Assembly (NCBI GenBank): GCA_965365655.1
Contig: CBDUCN010000009.1
Location: 1-36,953 of the forward strand
DNA length: 36,953 nucleotides
Direction of reading: 5' to 3'
From: JBFHNV01 sp965365655
Lineage (GTDB): Bacteria; Pseudomonadota; Gammaproteobacteria; HK1
Position 1 is the stretch's first letter, and each line of letters starts with the position of its first letter. Below the pieces are notes generated by a model, which was not told the DNA's origin, did not search any database, and saw nothing but the letters and a program-made list of their open reading frames with translations. A program made the position numbers and the translations under genes. Positions 1 to 6,910 of this stretch are shown piece after piece.

Positions 1-86
1 GCGCTCAGCAGTCCCGCGGCGAGGCTTCCGAGCGCACAGTGCAGCATGCCGGCCAGCACGCTGCGCACGACGTCTGTAGACGACAT
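1..86 (-). CDS. 5' end of an unidentified leftward gene (truncated by window edge)
   Basis: An ATG at 86 on the minus strand opens a frame that stays open to the window edge (28 codons seen). It is preceded by a good ribosome binding site, GGAG six bases before the start. The visible residues begin MSSTDVVRSVLAGML and continue as a hydrophobic, Ala/Leu/Gly-rich stretch, so an N-terminal signal or membrane segment is likely. The gene is divergent from the response regulator at 283. In dedicated-sortase loci the two-component genes lie beside the sortase, its target protein and an OmpA-like protein, so this could be one of those. That is inference from context only, because too little sequence is visible to name it. 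Confidence 0.5.
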   Translation of the reverse strand, partial: MSSTDVVRSVLAGMLHCALGSLAAGLLS

Positions 87-230
87 GTCGGACTCCGGTG
101 TGGGAATACGCTGCGCACTCTGAGCGGCGCGCCGGCGCCCGCACGGGCCGGTGGTGGCGTCATGCGGGACCAATCGTGGCGAAATGATGGAATCGCGCGC
201 CGCGGCGCTGCCGGCGGCACGGTGCTCGGC

Positions 231-236
231 TACATT
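231..236 (+). promoter_or_regulatory. possible -10 element for the two-component genes
   Basis: TACATT is one of the few AT-rich hexamers in the 196-bp divergent gap and lies 46 bp before the response regulator start. The matching -35 position (CTGCCG, 17 bp upstream) is weak, so this is only a candidate. Confidence 0.25.
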
Positions 237-282
237 CGAATCCCGCGCGCCGGCGCGCGATCCGCTTCGGGAGACACACGCC

Positions 283-984
283 ATGAGCCGCCGCATCGCC
301 ATCGTCGAGGACGAGCCCGCGATCCGCGAAAACTACGCCGACGTGTTCCGGCGCCAGGGCTACGAGGTGGCGACGTTCGCCGAGCGCGGCCCGGCTCTGG
401 AGGCGCTGCGCGAGCGGCTGCCCGACCTGGCGATCCTGGACATCGGCCTCGCCGGCGAGGCCGAGGGCGGCTTCGACCTGTGCCGCGAGCTGCGCACGCT
501 GTCCGCGTCCCTCCCGATCATCTTCCTCACCGCCCGCGACAGTGACCTGGACGCGATCTCGGGCCTGCGCCTCGGCGCGGACGACTACCTCACGAAGGAC
601 ATCAGCCTGCCGCACCTGCTGGCGCGGGTCGCGGCGCTGCTGCGGCGCGTGGAGGCGCTGCGCCAGCCGCCGGACGCGTCGCGGCTGCTGCAGCGAGGAG
701 ACCTGCGCCTCGATCCGGACCGCATCAGCGCGCGCTGGAAGGGCGATCCGGTGCCGCTGACCGTGACCGAGTTCTGGATCGTGCATTCCCTGGCCCGCTA
801 CCCCGGCCACGTGAAGACCCGCGAGCAGCTCATGGCGGACGCGAGCGTGGTCGTGGACGACAGCACGATCACGTCCCACATCAAGCGGGTGCGGCGCAAG
901 TTCCAGGCCCTGGACGCTGATTTCGACGCCATCGAGACGGTGTACGCGATGGGCTACCGCTGGATCGCGGAGGGCGGCGACTGA
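283..984 (+). CDS. pdsR: OmpR-family response regulator, PdsR-like
   Basis: This is a 233-residue response regulator, a DNA-binding transcription factor switched on by phosphorylation from the kinase encoded next. The receiver domain (about 4-118) has the acidic pair E9/D10, phospho-acceptor D53 in LAILDIG, T83 and K105. The C-terminal winged helix (about 140-230) has the OmpR-type pattern LTVTEFWIV ... TSHIKRVRRKF ... YAMGYRW. The ATG at 283 is chosen because GGGAG lies nine bases upstream and residue 1 abuts the receiver domain; the frame is open to 151 but that part looks unlike protein. The stop overlaps the kinase start by 4 nt (CTGA). The receiver and linker resemble the regulator of the proteobacterial dedicated sortase system. 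The family is certain; the Pds assignment is likely but made from recall. Confidence 0.85.
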   Translation: MSRRIAIVEDEPAIRENYADVFRRQGYEVATFAERGPALEALRERLPDLAILDIGLAGEAEGGFDLCRELRTLSASLPIIFLTARDSDLDAISGLRLGADDYLTKDISLPHLLARVAALLRRVEALRQPPDASRLLQRGDLRLDPDRISARWKGDPVPLTVTEFWIVHSLARYPGHVKTREQLMADASVVVDDSTITSHIKRVRRKFQALDADFDAIETVYAMGYRWIAEGGD

Positions 985-2972
985 GCCTGCGCACCAAGCT
1001 GCTGCTCACGGCCTGCGTCCTGCTGGCCGTGCCCGTCGCGGGCTACCGCTTCGTCGGCGCCGCCGAGCAGTACCTGCGCGAGCACCAGTCGCAGCTCGCC
1101 CTCGACGCGGCCCGGGTGCTCGCGGTCGCGCTGGAAGCGCACCCGGAGCCGGCCACGCCGGCGGCGGTCGAGGATTCCGGGCCGCCGCTGCACGTGCAGG
1201 CGCTGGCGGAGGCCGCGCAGGTGGACGGCTACGCCGACGACTGGGGCGACCTCGCGGCGGACGGCGGCGCAGCGCCGCCGGTCCTGCAGGCCGCCCGCCA
1301 CGGGGACACGGTGTACCTGCTTGCCGGCGCGCCGCAGGGAACGGGCCTGCGCCTGCTGATCGAGGACCGTCCGTTCTTCCGCCGTGCGTGGTGGCTGGAC
1401 GCGGCCGCGCCGGGCGCGCAGCCGTTGCTCGAGGTGCCTCCGTCGGAGGCGGCGCTGGGTCCCGGTCACCCGGACCCGCGCCTTCGCGGCGCCGTGCGGC
1501 GAACGCCCCGCGGCAATCGTTTCGAGCTGGCGCTGCCGCGGGGGCTGCTCGGCGACGGGCTGGCCCTGGAGCTGGTCGCGCCCGGCACGCCGGCCGCGTT
1601 CACGCCGAAGCTGCGCGCGCGGCTGCCGGAACACGGCTTCTACCGGCTGCTGCTGCCGCCGCCGGGCCTCGATCGCCTGCTCGCCGACCTCGCCCCTGCG
1701 TCGGGGGCGCGGGTGCGGGTGACCGACGATGCCGGGCGGGTGCTGGCCGAGGTCGGCCACCCGGGGCCCGGCGGGCCGCAGGCGGGCGTGACGGGGCTGC
1801 TGGACCGCCTGCTGCCGGCCGAGGACGACGCGCTGCTGGGCCGTGCGCCGAGCACCCGCGCGCTCGAGGGGCCGGAGCTCGCGAGCGCGCTGGCCGGCAC
1901 GCCGGCGTCGCGGCTGCGGCGCGACGCCGCCCAGGGGCCGCTGATCGTGTCCGCCGCGTGGCCGCTGCACCGCGACGGCCGGATCACCGGCGCGCTGGTG
2001 CTCGAGCAGAGCGCGTCGCCGATACAGGCGCTGGGCCGCCAGGCGCTGCTGGAGCTGTTCACCGCGACGGCGGCCGCGTTCCTGCTCGGCAGCGCCGCGC
2101 TGCTGGCCGTCGCCGGACGCGCGGCCGGTCGGCTGCGCCGCCTGCGCGACCTCGCGGCAGGCGCGGTGGACGAATCGGGCCGCGTGAAGGGCGCCTTCCG
2201 CGCTCCTGCGGGCAGCGACGAGATCGCCGACCTGGGACGCAGCTTCGAGGCGGCGGTGACGCGGCTGCGCGACTACCAGGAGTACCTCGAGCTGCTGGCG
2301 ACGCGGCTGTCCCACGAGATCCGCACGCCGCTCGCGGTGGTGCGCTCGTCGCTGGACGCGATGCCGCCGCACGACGGCGACGACAGCTACCTGCGGCGCG
2401 CCCGAGCCGGCGTGGACCGCCTGGACGGCCTGGTGCGGCGCATGAGCGAGGCCGCGCGCCTGGAGCAGGCGCTTGCCGACACCGAGCGCGAGCCGCTGGA
2501 CCTGCGCGCGCTCGCACGCGCGATCGCGGCGGCCCACGGCGCGAGCTGGCGTGCGCCGGCGCTGCGCGCCGACATCGGGCCGGACGCGGTGTGGGTCCGG
2601 GGCTCCGCGGACCTGCTGCTGCAGGCCGCCGACAAGCTGCTCGCGAACGCGCGCGACTTCGCGGGACCGCAGGACGAGATCGTGATCGGCCTCGAGGTCA
2701 CGCCTGCCGTGGCGCGCCTGTTCGTGCACAACACCGGCCCGCCGCTGCCGCCCGGCGATCCGGCACGCCTGTTCGAGTCGATGGTCAGCGAGCGCGGCGG
2801 CGTCGTTCGCGAACGCGGCGCCGAGCCGCCGGAGCCGCACCTGGGGCTGGGCCTGTACGTGGTGCGCCTGGTCGCGGAGTTCCACGGCGGCCGGCCGTTC
2901 GCGGAGAACCTGCCGCAGCAGCGCGGCGTGCGGGTCGGCATCGAGCTGCCGCGCGCCGGCGACGGTCGCTAG
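981..2972 (+). CDS. pdsS: sensor histidine kinase, PdsS-like, with probable CTG start
   Basis: This is a 663-residue membrane sensor kinase that should phosphorylate the preceding regulator. TM1 is at about 6-24, followed by a large periplasmic sensor region, TM2 at about 355-378, a HAMP-like linker, a HisKA domain with phospho-acceptor H445 in LSHEIRTPL, and an ATPase domain with N-box N556 (KLLANARDF) and the late glycine box HLGLGLYVVR. No ATG or GTG in this frame precedes the first membrane segment. The CTG at 981 overlaps the upstream TGA (CTGA) and has GGAGGG (969-974) six bases before it, so I take it as the start. The next candidate, GTG at 1029, would delete most of TM1. Length and layout fit the histidine kinase of the dedicated sortase system; the ligand is unknown. 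Confidence 0.82.
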   Translation: MSLRTKLLLTACVLLAVPVAGYRFVGAAEQYLREHQSQLALDAARVLAVALEAHPEPATPAAVEDSGPPLHVQALAEAAQVDGYADDWGDLAADGGAAPPVLQAARHGDTVYLLAGAPQGTGLRLLIEDRPFFRRAWWLDAAAPGAQPLLEVPPSEAALGPGHPDPRLRGAVRRTPRGNRFELALPRGLLGDGLALELVAPGTPAAFTPKLRARLPEHGFYRLLLPPPGLDRLLADLAPASGARVRVTDDAGRVLAEVGHPGPGGPQAGVTGLLDRLLPAEDDALLGRAPSTRALEGPELASALAGTPASRLRRDAAQGPLIVSAAWPLHRDGRITGALVLEQSASPIQALGRQALLELFTATAAAFLLGSAALLAVAGRAAGRLRRLRDLAAGAVDESGRVKGAFRAPAGSDEIADLGRSFEAAVTRLRDYQEYLELLATRLSHEIRTPLAVVRSSLDAMPPHDGDDSYLRRARAGVDRLDGLVRRMSEAARLEQALADTEREPLDLRALARAIAAAHGASWRAPALRADIGPDAVWVRGSADLLLQAADKLLANARDFAGPQDEIVIGLEVTPAVARLFVHNTGPPLPPGDPARLFESMVSERGGVVRERGAEPPEPHLGLGLYVVRLVAEFHGGRPFAENLPQQRGVRVGIELPRAGDGR

Positions 2973-3156
2973 CAGGCGTTTGCAACGCGACGCCCTGTCG
3001 GATTCCGACCCGCTTCGCGGCCCCGGCGATTTCCCGGGCAGCCTCCCGCTCGCTCGATGAATCGATCACCCGCGCGACTGCTTCATGCCGTCACATCCCC
3101 TGCCGGATGCAGGCTCTCGATCGTCTACCGCCTGCGCCTGCGCACGCGCTCGCCCA

Positions 3157-3975
3157 TCATCCCGGCGGCGCCGATGACTCCGCGTCCTTCGCCGCCTCCC
3201 ACAGCAGCTCGAGCTGCTCCGGCGAGCGGTCCGCGAGGGCGCGGCCGCCGCCGACGGCGGCGCACATCGCGCGGAAGCGCCGCTCGAAACGCGAGCTGGC
3301 CTCGACCAGCGCGCCTTCCGGATCGACGTCGAGGTGCCGCGCGAGGTTCACGGCCGTGAACAGCACGTCGCCGAGCTCCGCACGCAGCCGGTCGCGGCCG
3401 GCGCCGGACGTGACCTCGCGCTCGAGCTCCGCGACCTCCTCGTGGAGCTTGCCGAGCACCGGCTCCGCGGCCGGCCAGTCGAAGCCCGTGCGCGCCGCGC
3501 GGCGCTGAAGCTTCGCCGCCCGCTGCAGCGCCGGCAGGCCCGGCGGCACGTCCGCCAGCGGGTCGTCTCCGGTGTCACCGCGCTCCTCGGCCTTGATCTC
3601 CTCCCACGCGCGGCGCACGCCGTCCGCATCGGACAGCTCCACGTCGCCGAACACGTGCGGATGGCGGCGCTGCATCTTCGACACGATCGCACGCACGACG
3701 TCCGCGAATCGGAACGCGCGCCGCTCCTCCGCCATGCGGGCGTGAAACACCACCTGCAGCAGCAGGTCGCCCAGCTCGTCGCAGAGGTCCGCCATGTCGT
3801 CGCGCGCGATCGCGTCCGCGACCTCGTAGGCCTCCTCGATGGTGTAGGGTGCGATGCTGTTGAAGTCCTGGGCCACGTCCCACGGGCAGCCGTCGCGCGG
3901 GTCGCGCAGGCGGCTCATGACCTGCAGCAACTCGAGCACCAGATGGGCGTCCTCTGTTCCCTCGGCGTGCGTCAC
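3157..3975 (-). CDS. mazG: nucleoside triphosphate pyrophosphohydrolase MazG
   Basis: This is a 272-residue cytoplasmic all-alpha NTP pyrophosphohydrolase that hydrolyses (d)NTPs to the monophosphate and pyrophosphate, for house-cleaning and stress nucleotide control. Both MazG repeats are visible. The first has CPWD, then EEAYEV and DELGDLLLQVVFHARM, giving the metal-binding ExxE...ExxD pattern. The second has LHEEVAELEREV and AELGDVLFTAVNLARH. Length matches E. coli MazG (263). The GTG at 3975 is chosen because AGGAGAG lies about six bases upstream; the frame is open far beyond, but that part is antisense to the transglycosylase gene. The start is only 33 bp from the likely start of the divergent transglycosylase, so the two 5' control regions must overlap each other or the coding sequences. 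Confidence 0.92.
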   Translation of the reverse strand: MTHAEGTEDAHLVLELLQVMSRLRDPRDGCPWDVAQDFNSIAPYTIEEAYEVADAIARDDMADLCDELGDLLLQVVFHARMAEERRAFRFADVVRAIVSKMQRRHPHVFGDVELSDADGVRRAWEEIKAEERGDTGDDPLADVPPGLPALQRAAKLQRRAARTGFDWPAAEPVLGKLHEEVAELEREVTSGAGRDRLRAELGDVLFTAVNLARHLDVDPEGALVEASSRFERRFRAMCAAVGGGRALADRSPEQLELLWEAAKDAESSAPPG

Positions 3976-4008
3976 GTTGAACTCTCCTGCGCTGTCACCG
4001 CGCGCGCG

Positions 4009-5943
4009 GTGCGATCGGTGGCTGCGGTGTCGCTGTTGCTGGCCGGCGCATGCCTGTCGCCGGCGGGCGATGCGCTGGCCGATGAGCGGGACCGGGAACG
4101 GTTCCTCGCCGCGGAGCGCGCGGTTGCCGCGGGCGACGCGCCAGCCGTCGAGCGCGCACTGCGCGCGCTGCGCGATTATCCGCTGCAACCCTACCTGGAG
4201 ATGGCGTGGGCGGAGCGGCGGATGCGCCGCATCGGCGACGACGAGATGGCCTCGCTGCTGTCCCGGCACGCGTCCATCCCGACGGTCACGGCGCTGCGAC
4301 GGCGCTGGATCGAGGTGCTCGCCCGGCGCGGGCGCTGGCAGCGCATCGCGGATCAGGCGCCCGCGCACGCGGCATCCGGCGATCGCGAGCCGGAGACCGC
4401 GTGCCGGGTCGCCGAAGCGCTGTGGCGCGCCGGCGACCGCGCCGCGGCGTGGCCGCGCGTCGCGGCGCTGTGGCCCACCGGCCGCTCGCTGCCCGATGCC
4501 TGCGATCCGGTGCTGGCCGCGTGGCGCGAGGCTGGCGGGCTGACGGCGGATCTCGCCTGGCAGCGCGCCGCGCTCGCCGTGCGGGCGGGCAACCCGCGCC
4601 TCGCCCGTTACCTGCGCCGCTACCTCGCAGCATCCGACAGGACGCTGCTGGACACGTGGCTCGCGTTCCGGCGCGACGGCCGCGGCCTTGCGGAGTTCCT
4701 GCGCGCCGGGGGCTTCGACGACCCGCGGCGGCGTCAGGTGCTGATGGACGGCGTGGAGCGTCTCGCGGCGCGCGACCCGTCGGCCGCCGCGCGGCTCGTC
4801 GAGCGCGCGGGCGCGGCCGGATTGCCCGACACCGTGCGTGCCGCGCTGCGCGCGCGGGTGGCTCGGCATCTCGCCCGCGCGGGGGACGACGAGGCCTTCC
4901 GCTGGCTGGATGGCGTGCGCGATCCGCGGGCGCTCGCCGCGGGCGCCGTGCTCGCGATCGCCGACGCGCACTGGTCGCGGGTCAGCGCGCTGGTGGCGGC
5001 GATGCCGGCCGAGCAGGCGGCGGAGGAGCGCTGGCGCTACTGGAGCGCGCGGGCGCGCCTGCTCGCCGGCGACGCCGACGCCCGTGCCCCCCTCGAGGCG
5101 ATGGCCCGCGAACGCAGCTACTACGGCTTCCTCGCCGCGCGCCACCTCGGGCTCGACTACCGCCTCGGGCATGCCCGCACGGAACCGGACCCCGCGGTTC
5201 TCGACGCGGTGGCGTCGCGCCCCGCGGCGCGGCGCGCGCTGGAGTGGCACGCGCTGGAGCGCCCGGTCTCGGCGCGGCGCGAGTGGCGCGAGCTGCTGGA
5301 CGCGTTGCCCGACGCGCAGCTCGACGCCGCGACGCACATCGCGCACGCGCACGGCTGGCACGAGGCCGCGATTCGAAGCGCGGCGCGGGCGCAGCGCTGG
5401 AACGATCTCGAGGTGCGCTTTCCGCTCGCCCACGAGGACGCCGTGGTGCACGCGTCCACACGCAGCGGTCTGAGCCCGGCTCGGATCTACGCGGTGGTGC
5501 GCCAGGAGAGCGCGTTCATGGAGGACGTCCGGTCCTCGGCCGGGGCGCTCGGCCTGATGCAGGTGCTGCCCGGCACGGCGCGCGCGGTGGCGCGGCGCGC
5601 GGGCCTGCGCAGGCCACGCGCTTCGGACCTGCTGGATCCGGATCGCAACCTGCTGCTGGGCAGCCTCTACCTCGCGCGGCTGGAGCGTCGCTACGCGGGG
5701 CACCCCGTGCTCGCGAGCGCGGCCTACAACGCGGGGCCTTCGCGCGTGCGCCGCTGGCAGCCCGACGAGGCGGTGAGCAGCGAGGTCTGGATCGAGACCA
5801 TCCCGTTCCGCGAGACGCGGCGCTACGTGCAGCGCGTGCTGGCCTACCAGGTGATCTACGCGCACCGCCTCGGCGAGGAACCGCCCGACCTCGACGATCT
5901 CATGCCGCCCGTGCCGGCACGCCCGACGATCGCGCAGGGCTGA
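4009..5943 (+). CDS. slt: soluble lytic murein transglycosylase (Slt70 type)
   Basis: This is a periplasmic murein hydrolase that cleaves the MurNAc-GlcNAc bond to give 1,6-anhydro products. It has about 644 residues, close to E. coli Slt70 (645). A signal peptide ends at about DALA|DE. A long alpha-helical U/L-domain follows (30-480), then the lysozyme-like domain with catalytic E500 in VRQESAF, GALGLMQVLPGTA and AAYNAGPSRVRRW. The start is uncertain: GTG 4009 gives the neatest signal peptide (VRSVAAVSLLLAGA), GTG 4018 is similar, and GTG 3967 would overlap the mazG start on the other strand. None has a strong ribosome binding site. AmpD, which recycles anhydro-muropeptides from such enzymes, is encoded at 29588-30196. 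Confidence 0.9.
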   Translation: MRSVAAVSLLLAGACLSPAGDALADERDRERFLAAERAVAAGDAPAVERALRALRDYPLQPYLEMAWAERRMRRIGDDEMASLLSRHASIPTVTALRRRWIEVLARRGRWQRIADQAPAHAASGDREPETACRVAEALWRAGDRAAAWPRVAALWPTGRSLPDACDPVLAAWREAGGLTADLAWQRAALAVRAGNPRLARYLRRYLAASDRTLLDTWLAFRRDGRGLAEFLRAGGFDDPRRRQVLMDGVERLAARDPSAAARLVERAGAAGLPDTVRAALRARVARHLARAGDDEAFRWLDGVRDPRALAAGAVLAIADAHWSRVSALVAAMPAEQAAEERWRYWSARARLLAGDADARAPLEAMARERSYYGFLAARHLGLDYRLGHARTEPDPAVLDAVASRPAARRALEWHALERPVSARREWRELLDALPDAQLDAATHIAHAHGWHEAAIRSAARAQRWNDLEVRFPLAHEDAVVHASTRSGLSPARIYAVVRQESAFMEDVRSSAGALGLMQVLPGTARAVARRAGLRRPRASDLLDPDRNLLLGSLYLARLERRYAGHPVLASAAYNAGPSRVRRWQPDEAVSSEVWIETIPFRETRRYVQRVLAYQVIYAHRLGEEPPDLDDLMPPVPARPTIAQG

Positions 5944-6008
5944 AATCTCGAGAATCTTCCACCCGGCTGCTGCGCGTGCCGTGCGACGGCCGCGAGGCGC
6001 TGCATGAC

Positions 6009-6053
6009 GTGAAGACGGCGGTCATCCGGCTCGCCGGACTGCGTTGTCTTCAC
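6009..6053. other. strong inverted repeat downstream of slt
   Basis: The arms GTGAAGAC (6009-6016) and GTCTTCAC (6046-6053) pair perfectly and extend through two G-U pairs to about 12 bp. A second hairpin, CCGG-CTCG-CCGG (6026-6037), caps the loop. It lies 65 nt after the slt stop in the 262-bp gap before the convergent DUF1249 gene. There is no T-tract, so it is not a classical intrinsic terminator. It could still stabilise or end the slt mRNA, or be part of a small RNA. I see no gene in the rest of this gap. Confidence 0.5.
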
Positions 6054-6205
6054 GGGAGGCGCGTTGGCTCGCTCGCCGGATACCCAACTCGCGGCAGCGC
6101 GAAGAATTGCAGCGCGACACGATTCACGAGCGCCGTTCGCCGGAGCAACGGGCGTGCGGGGACGGTTCGAAGGACACGGCGCGGCCGGCGCGAGCCGTAG
6201 CCGGT

Positions 6206-6700
6206 TCAGTCAGGCAGCTCCAGGCGCGGGTCCGCGACGCGGCGGGTGGTGCACGACAGGAACAGGTGGCCCTGATGCGCGCAGAAGCGCAGCCACTTGT
6301 TGAGGAAGCGGTTCATGCGCCAGCGACGCTGCACCTCGGGCATGTGGCCGCGGCGCCACCCCTCGACCGCGCGCGAGCGCTTGCGCCGGTAGTGGCTCAC
6401 GACCTCGGCCGCACGCACGTCGTGGTAGACGTTGATGCGCGCGCGCGGCTCCAGCGCAATCTCGTCGTCGCCGTCGAAGCGATACGTCAGCAGCACGCTG
6501 GTCGTGTACTTGAAGCGTTCGTCGACGCTCAGGTAGAGGTCGAGCGCGCCCGACACGCTGGAGCGGCAGGTTCCCTGCATCGATTCCAGCTCCGGCGCGA
6601 GTCGCATCAGGCGCACGTAGTTGCTCTCGTAGAGCTCGATGAGCGCTGCGAGATCCGGCCCTTCGTGGAACCGTGGACGATGGCTGATCGACGCGAACAT
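6206..6700 (-). CDS. DUF1249 (YqiB-like) protein
   Basis: This 164-residue soluble protein is recognisable as the DUF1249/YqiB family by the N-terminal ELYESNYVRLMRLAPEL, the central YRFDGDD and INVYHDVRAAEVV segments, and the basic MNRFLNKWLRFC stretch near the C-terminus. The family is widespread in Gammaproteobacteria and no biochemical role is established. Start at ATG 6700 fits the usual N-terminus, although the open frame continues upstream to 6907 without family-like sequence. The ribosome binding site is weak. It lies 210 bp downstream of the carbamoyltransferase gene in the same direction, with two hairpins between them, so it may be a separate transcript. Confidence 0.82.
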   Translation of the reverse strand: MFASISHRPRFHEGPDLAALIELYESNYVRLMRLAPELESMQGTCRSSVSGALDLYLSVDERFKYTTSVLLTYRFDGDDEIALEPRARINVYHDVRAAEVVSHYRRKRSRAVEGWRRGHMPEVQRRWRMNRFLNKWLRFCAHQGHLFLSCTTRRVADPRLELPD

Positions 6701-6724
6701 CGGGCGATAGTAGCACAGGGATCC

Positions 6725-6756
6725 GGGCCTCCAAGTCCCCCGCGAGGCCCGTTTTT
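6725..6756 (+). terminator. intrinsic-terminator-like hairpin reading rightward
   Basis: The perfect 7-bp stem GGGCCTC (6725-6731) / GAGGCCC (6744-6750) is followed at once by GTTTTT (6751-6756), the form of a Rho-independent terminator on the plus strand. Both neighbouring genes run leftward, so it would end a plus-strand transcript antisense to DUF1249, or one coming from the slt side. Read leftward it has no T-tract. Confidence 0.5.
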
Positions 6757-6787
6757 CCAGGGTTCTGCGCGCCGACACAACGCCGCG

Positions 6788-6813
6788 CCCGAGGTCTTGA
6801 ACAGGGCCTCGGG
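6788..6813. other. hairpin downstream of the carbamoyltransferase gene
   Basis: CCCGAGG (6788-6794) and CCTCGGG (6807-6813) form a 7-bp stem with a 12-nt loop. It begins about 100 nt after the carbamoyltransferase stop in the leftward direction. No T-tract follows on either strand, so it may be an mRNA 3' structure rather than a true terminator. Confidence 0.35.
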
Positions 6814-6910
6814 AAGCGCGTAGCATTGCCGGCCCGTCGCGCGGGACGTCCCCTCGTCCGGCGCCGCTCCGCGGCCTGTGCGGCCGCCTCTCGCGAGCGC
6901 CGTGCACGCA

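Noticed and set aside
245..258. Perfect 14-bp palindrome GCGCGCCGGCGCGC before the response regulator
   Set aside because: The same word recurs by chance in coding and non-coding places (for example 35331-35344), as expected at this base composition.
1029..1031. GTG 1029 as the sensor kinase start
   Set aside because: It would remove most of the first membrane helix and has no ribosome binding site, whereas CTG 981 has GGAGGG and overlaps the upstream stop.
954..2885. 643-codon leftward frame opposite the sensor kinase
   Set aside because: The composition is Arg/Gln/Ala/Gly-rich without any recognisable motif, and the plus strand here encodes an intact histidine kinase.
3976..5865. Long leftward open frame continuing the mazG frame upstream for 630 codons
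   Set aside because: It is antisense to the transglycosylase gene, which has clear catalytic motifs. The reading is Arg/Ala/Gly/Pro-rich with no domain, typical of GC-rich shadow frames, and the mazG ribosome binding site marks the true start at 3975.
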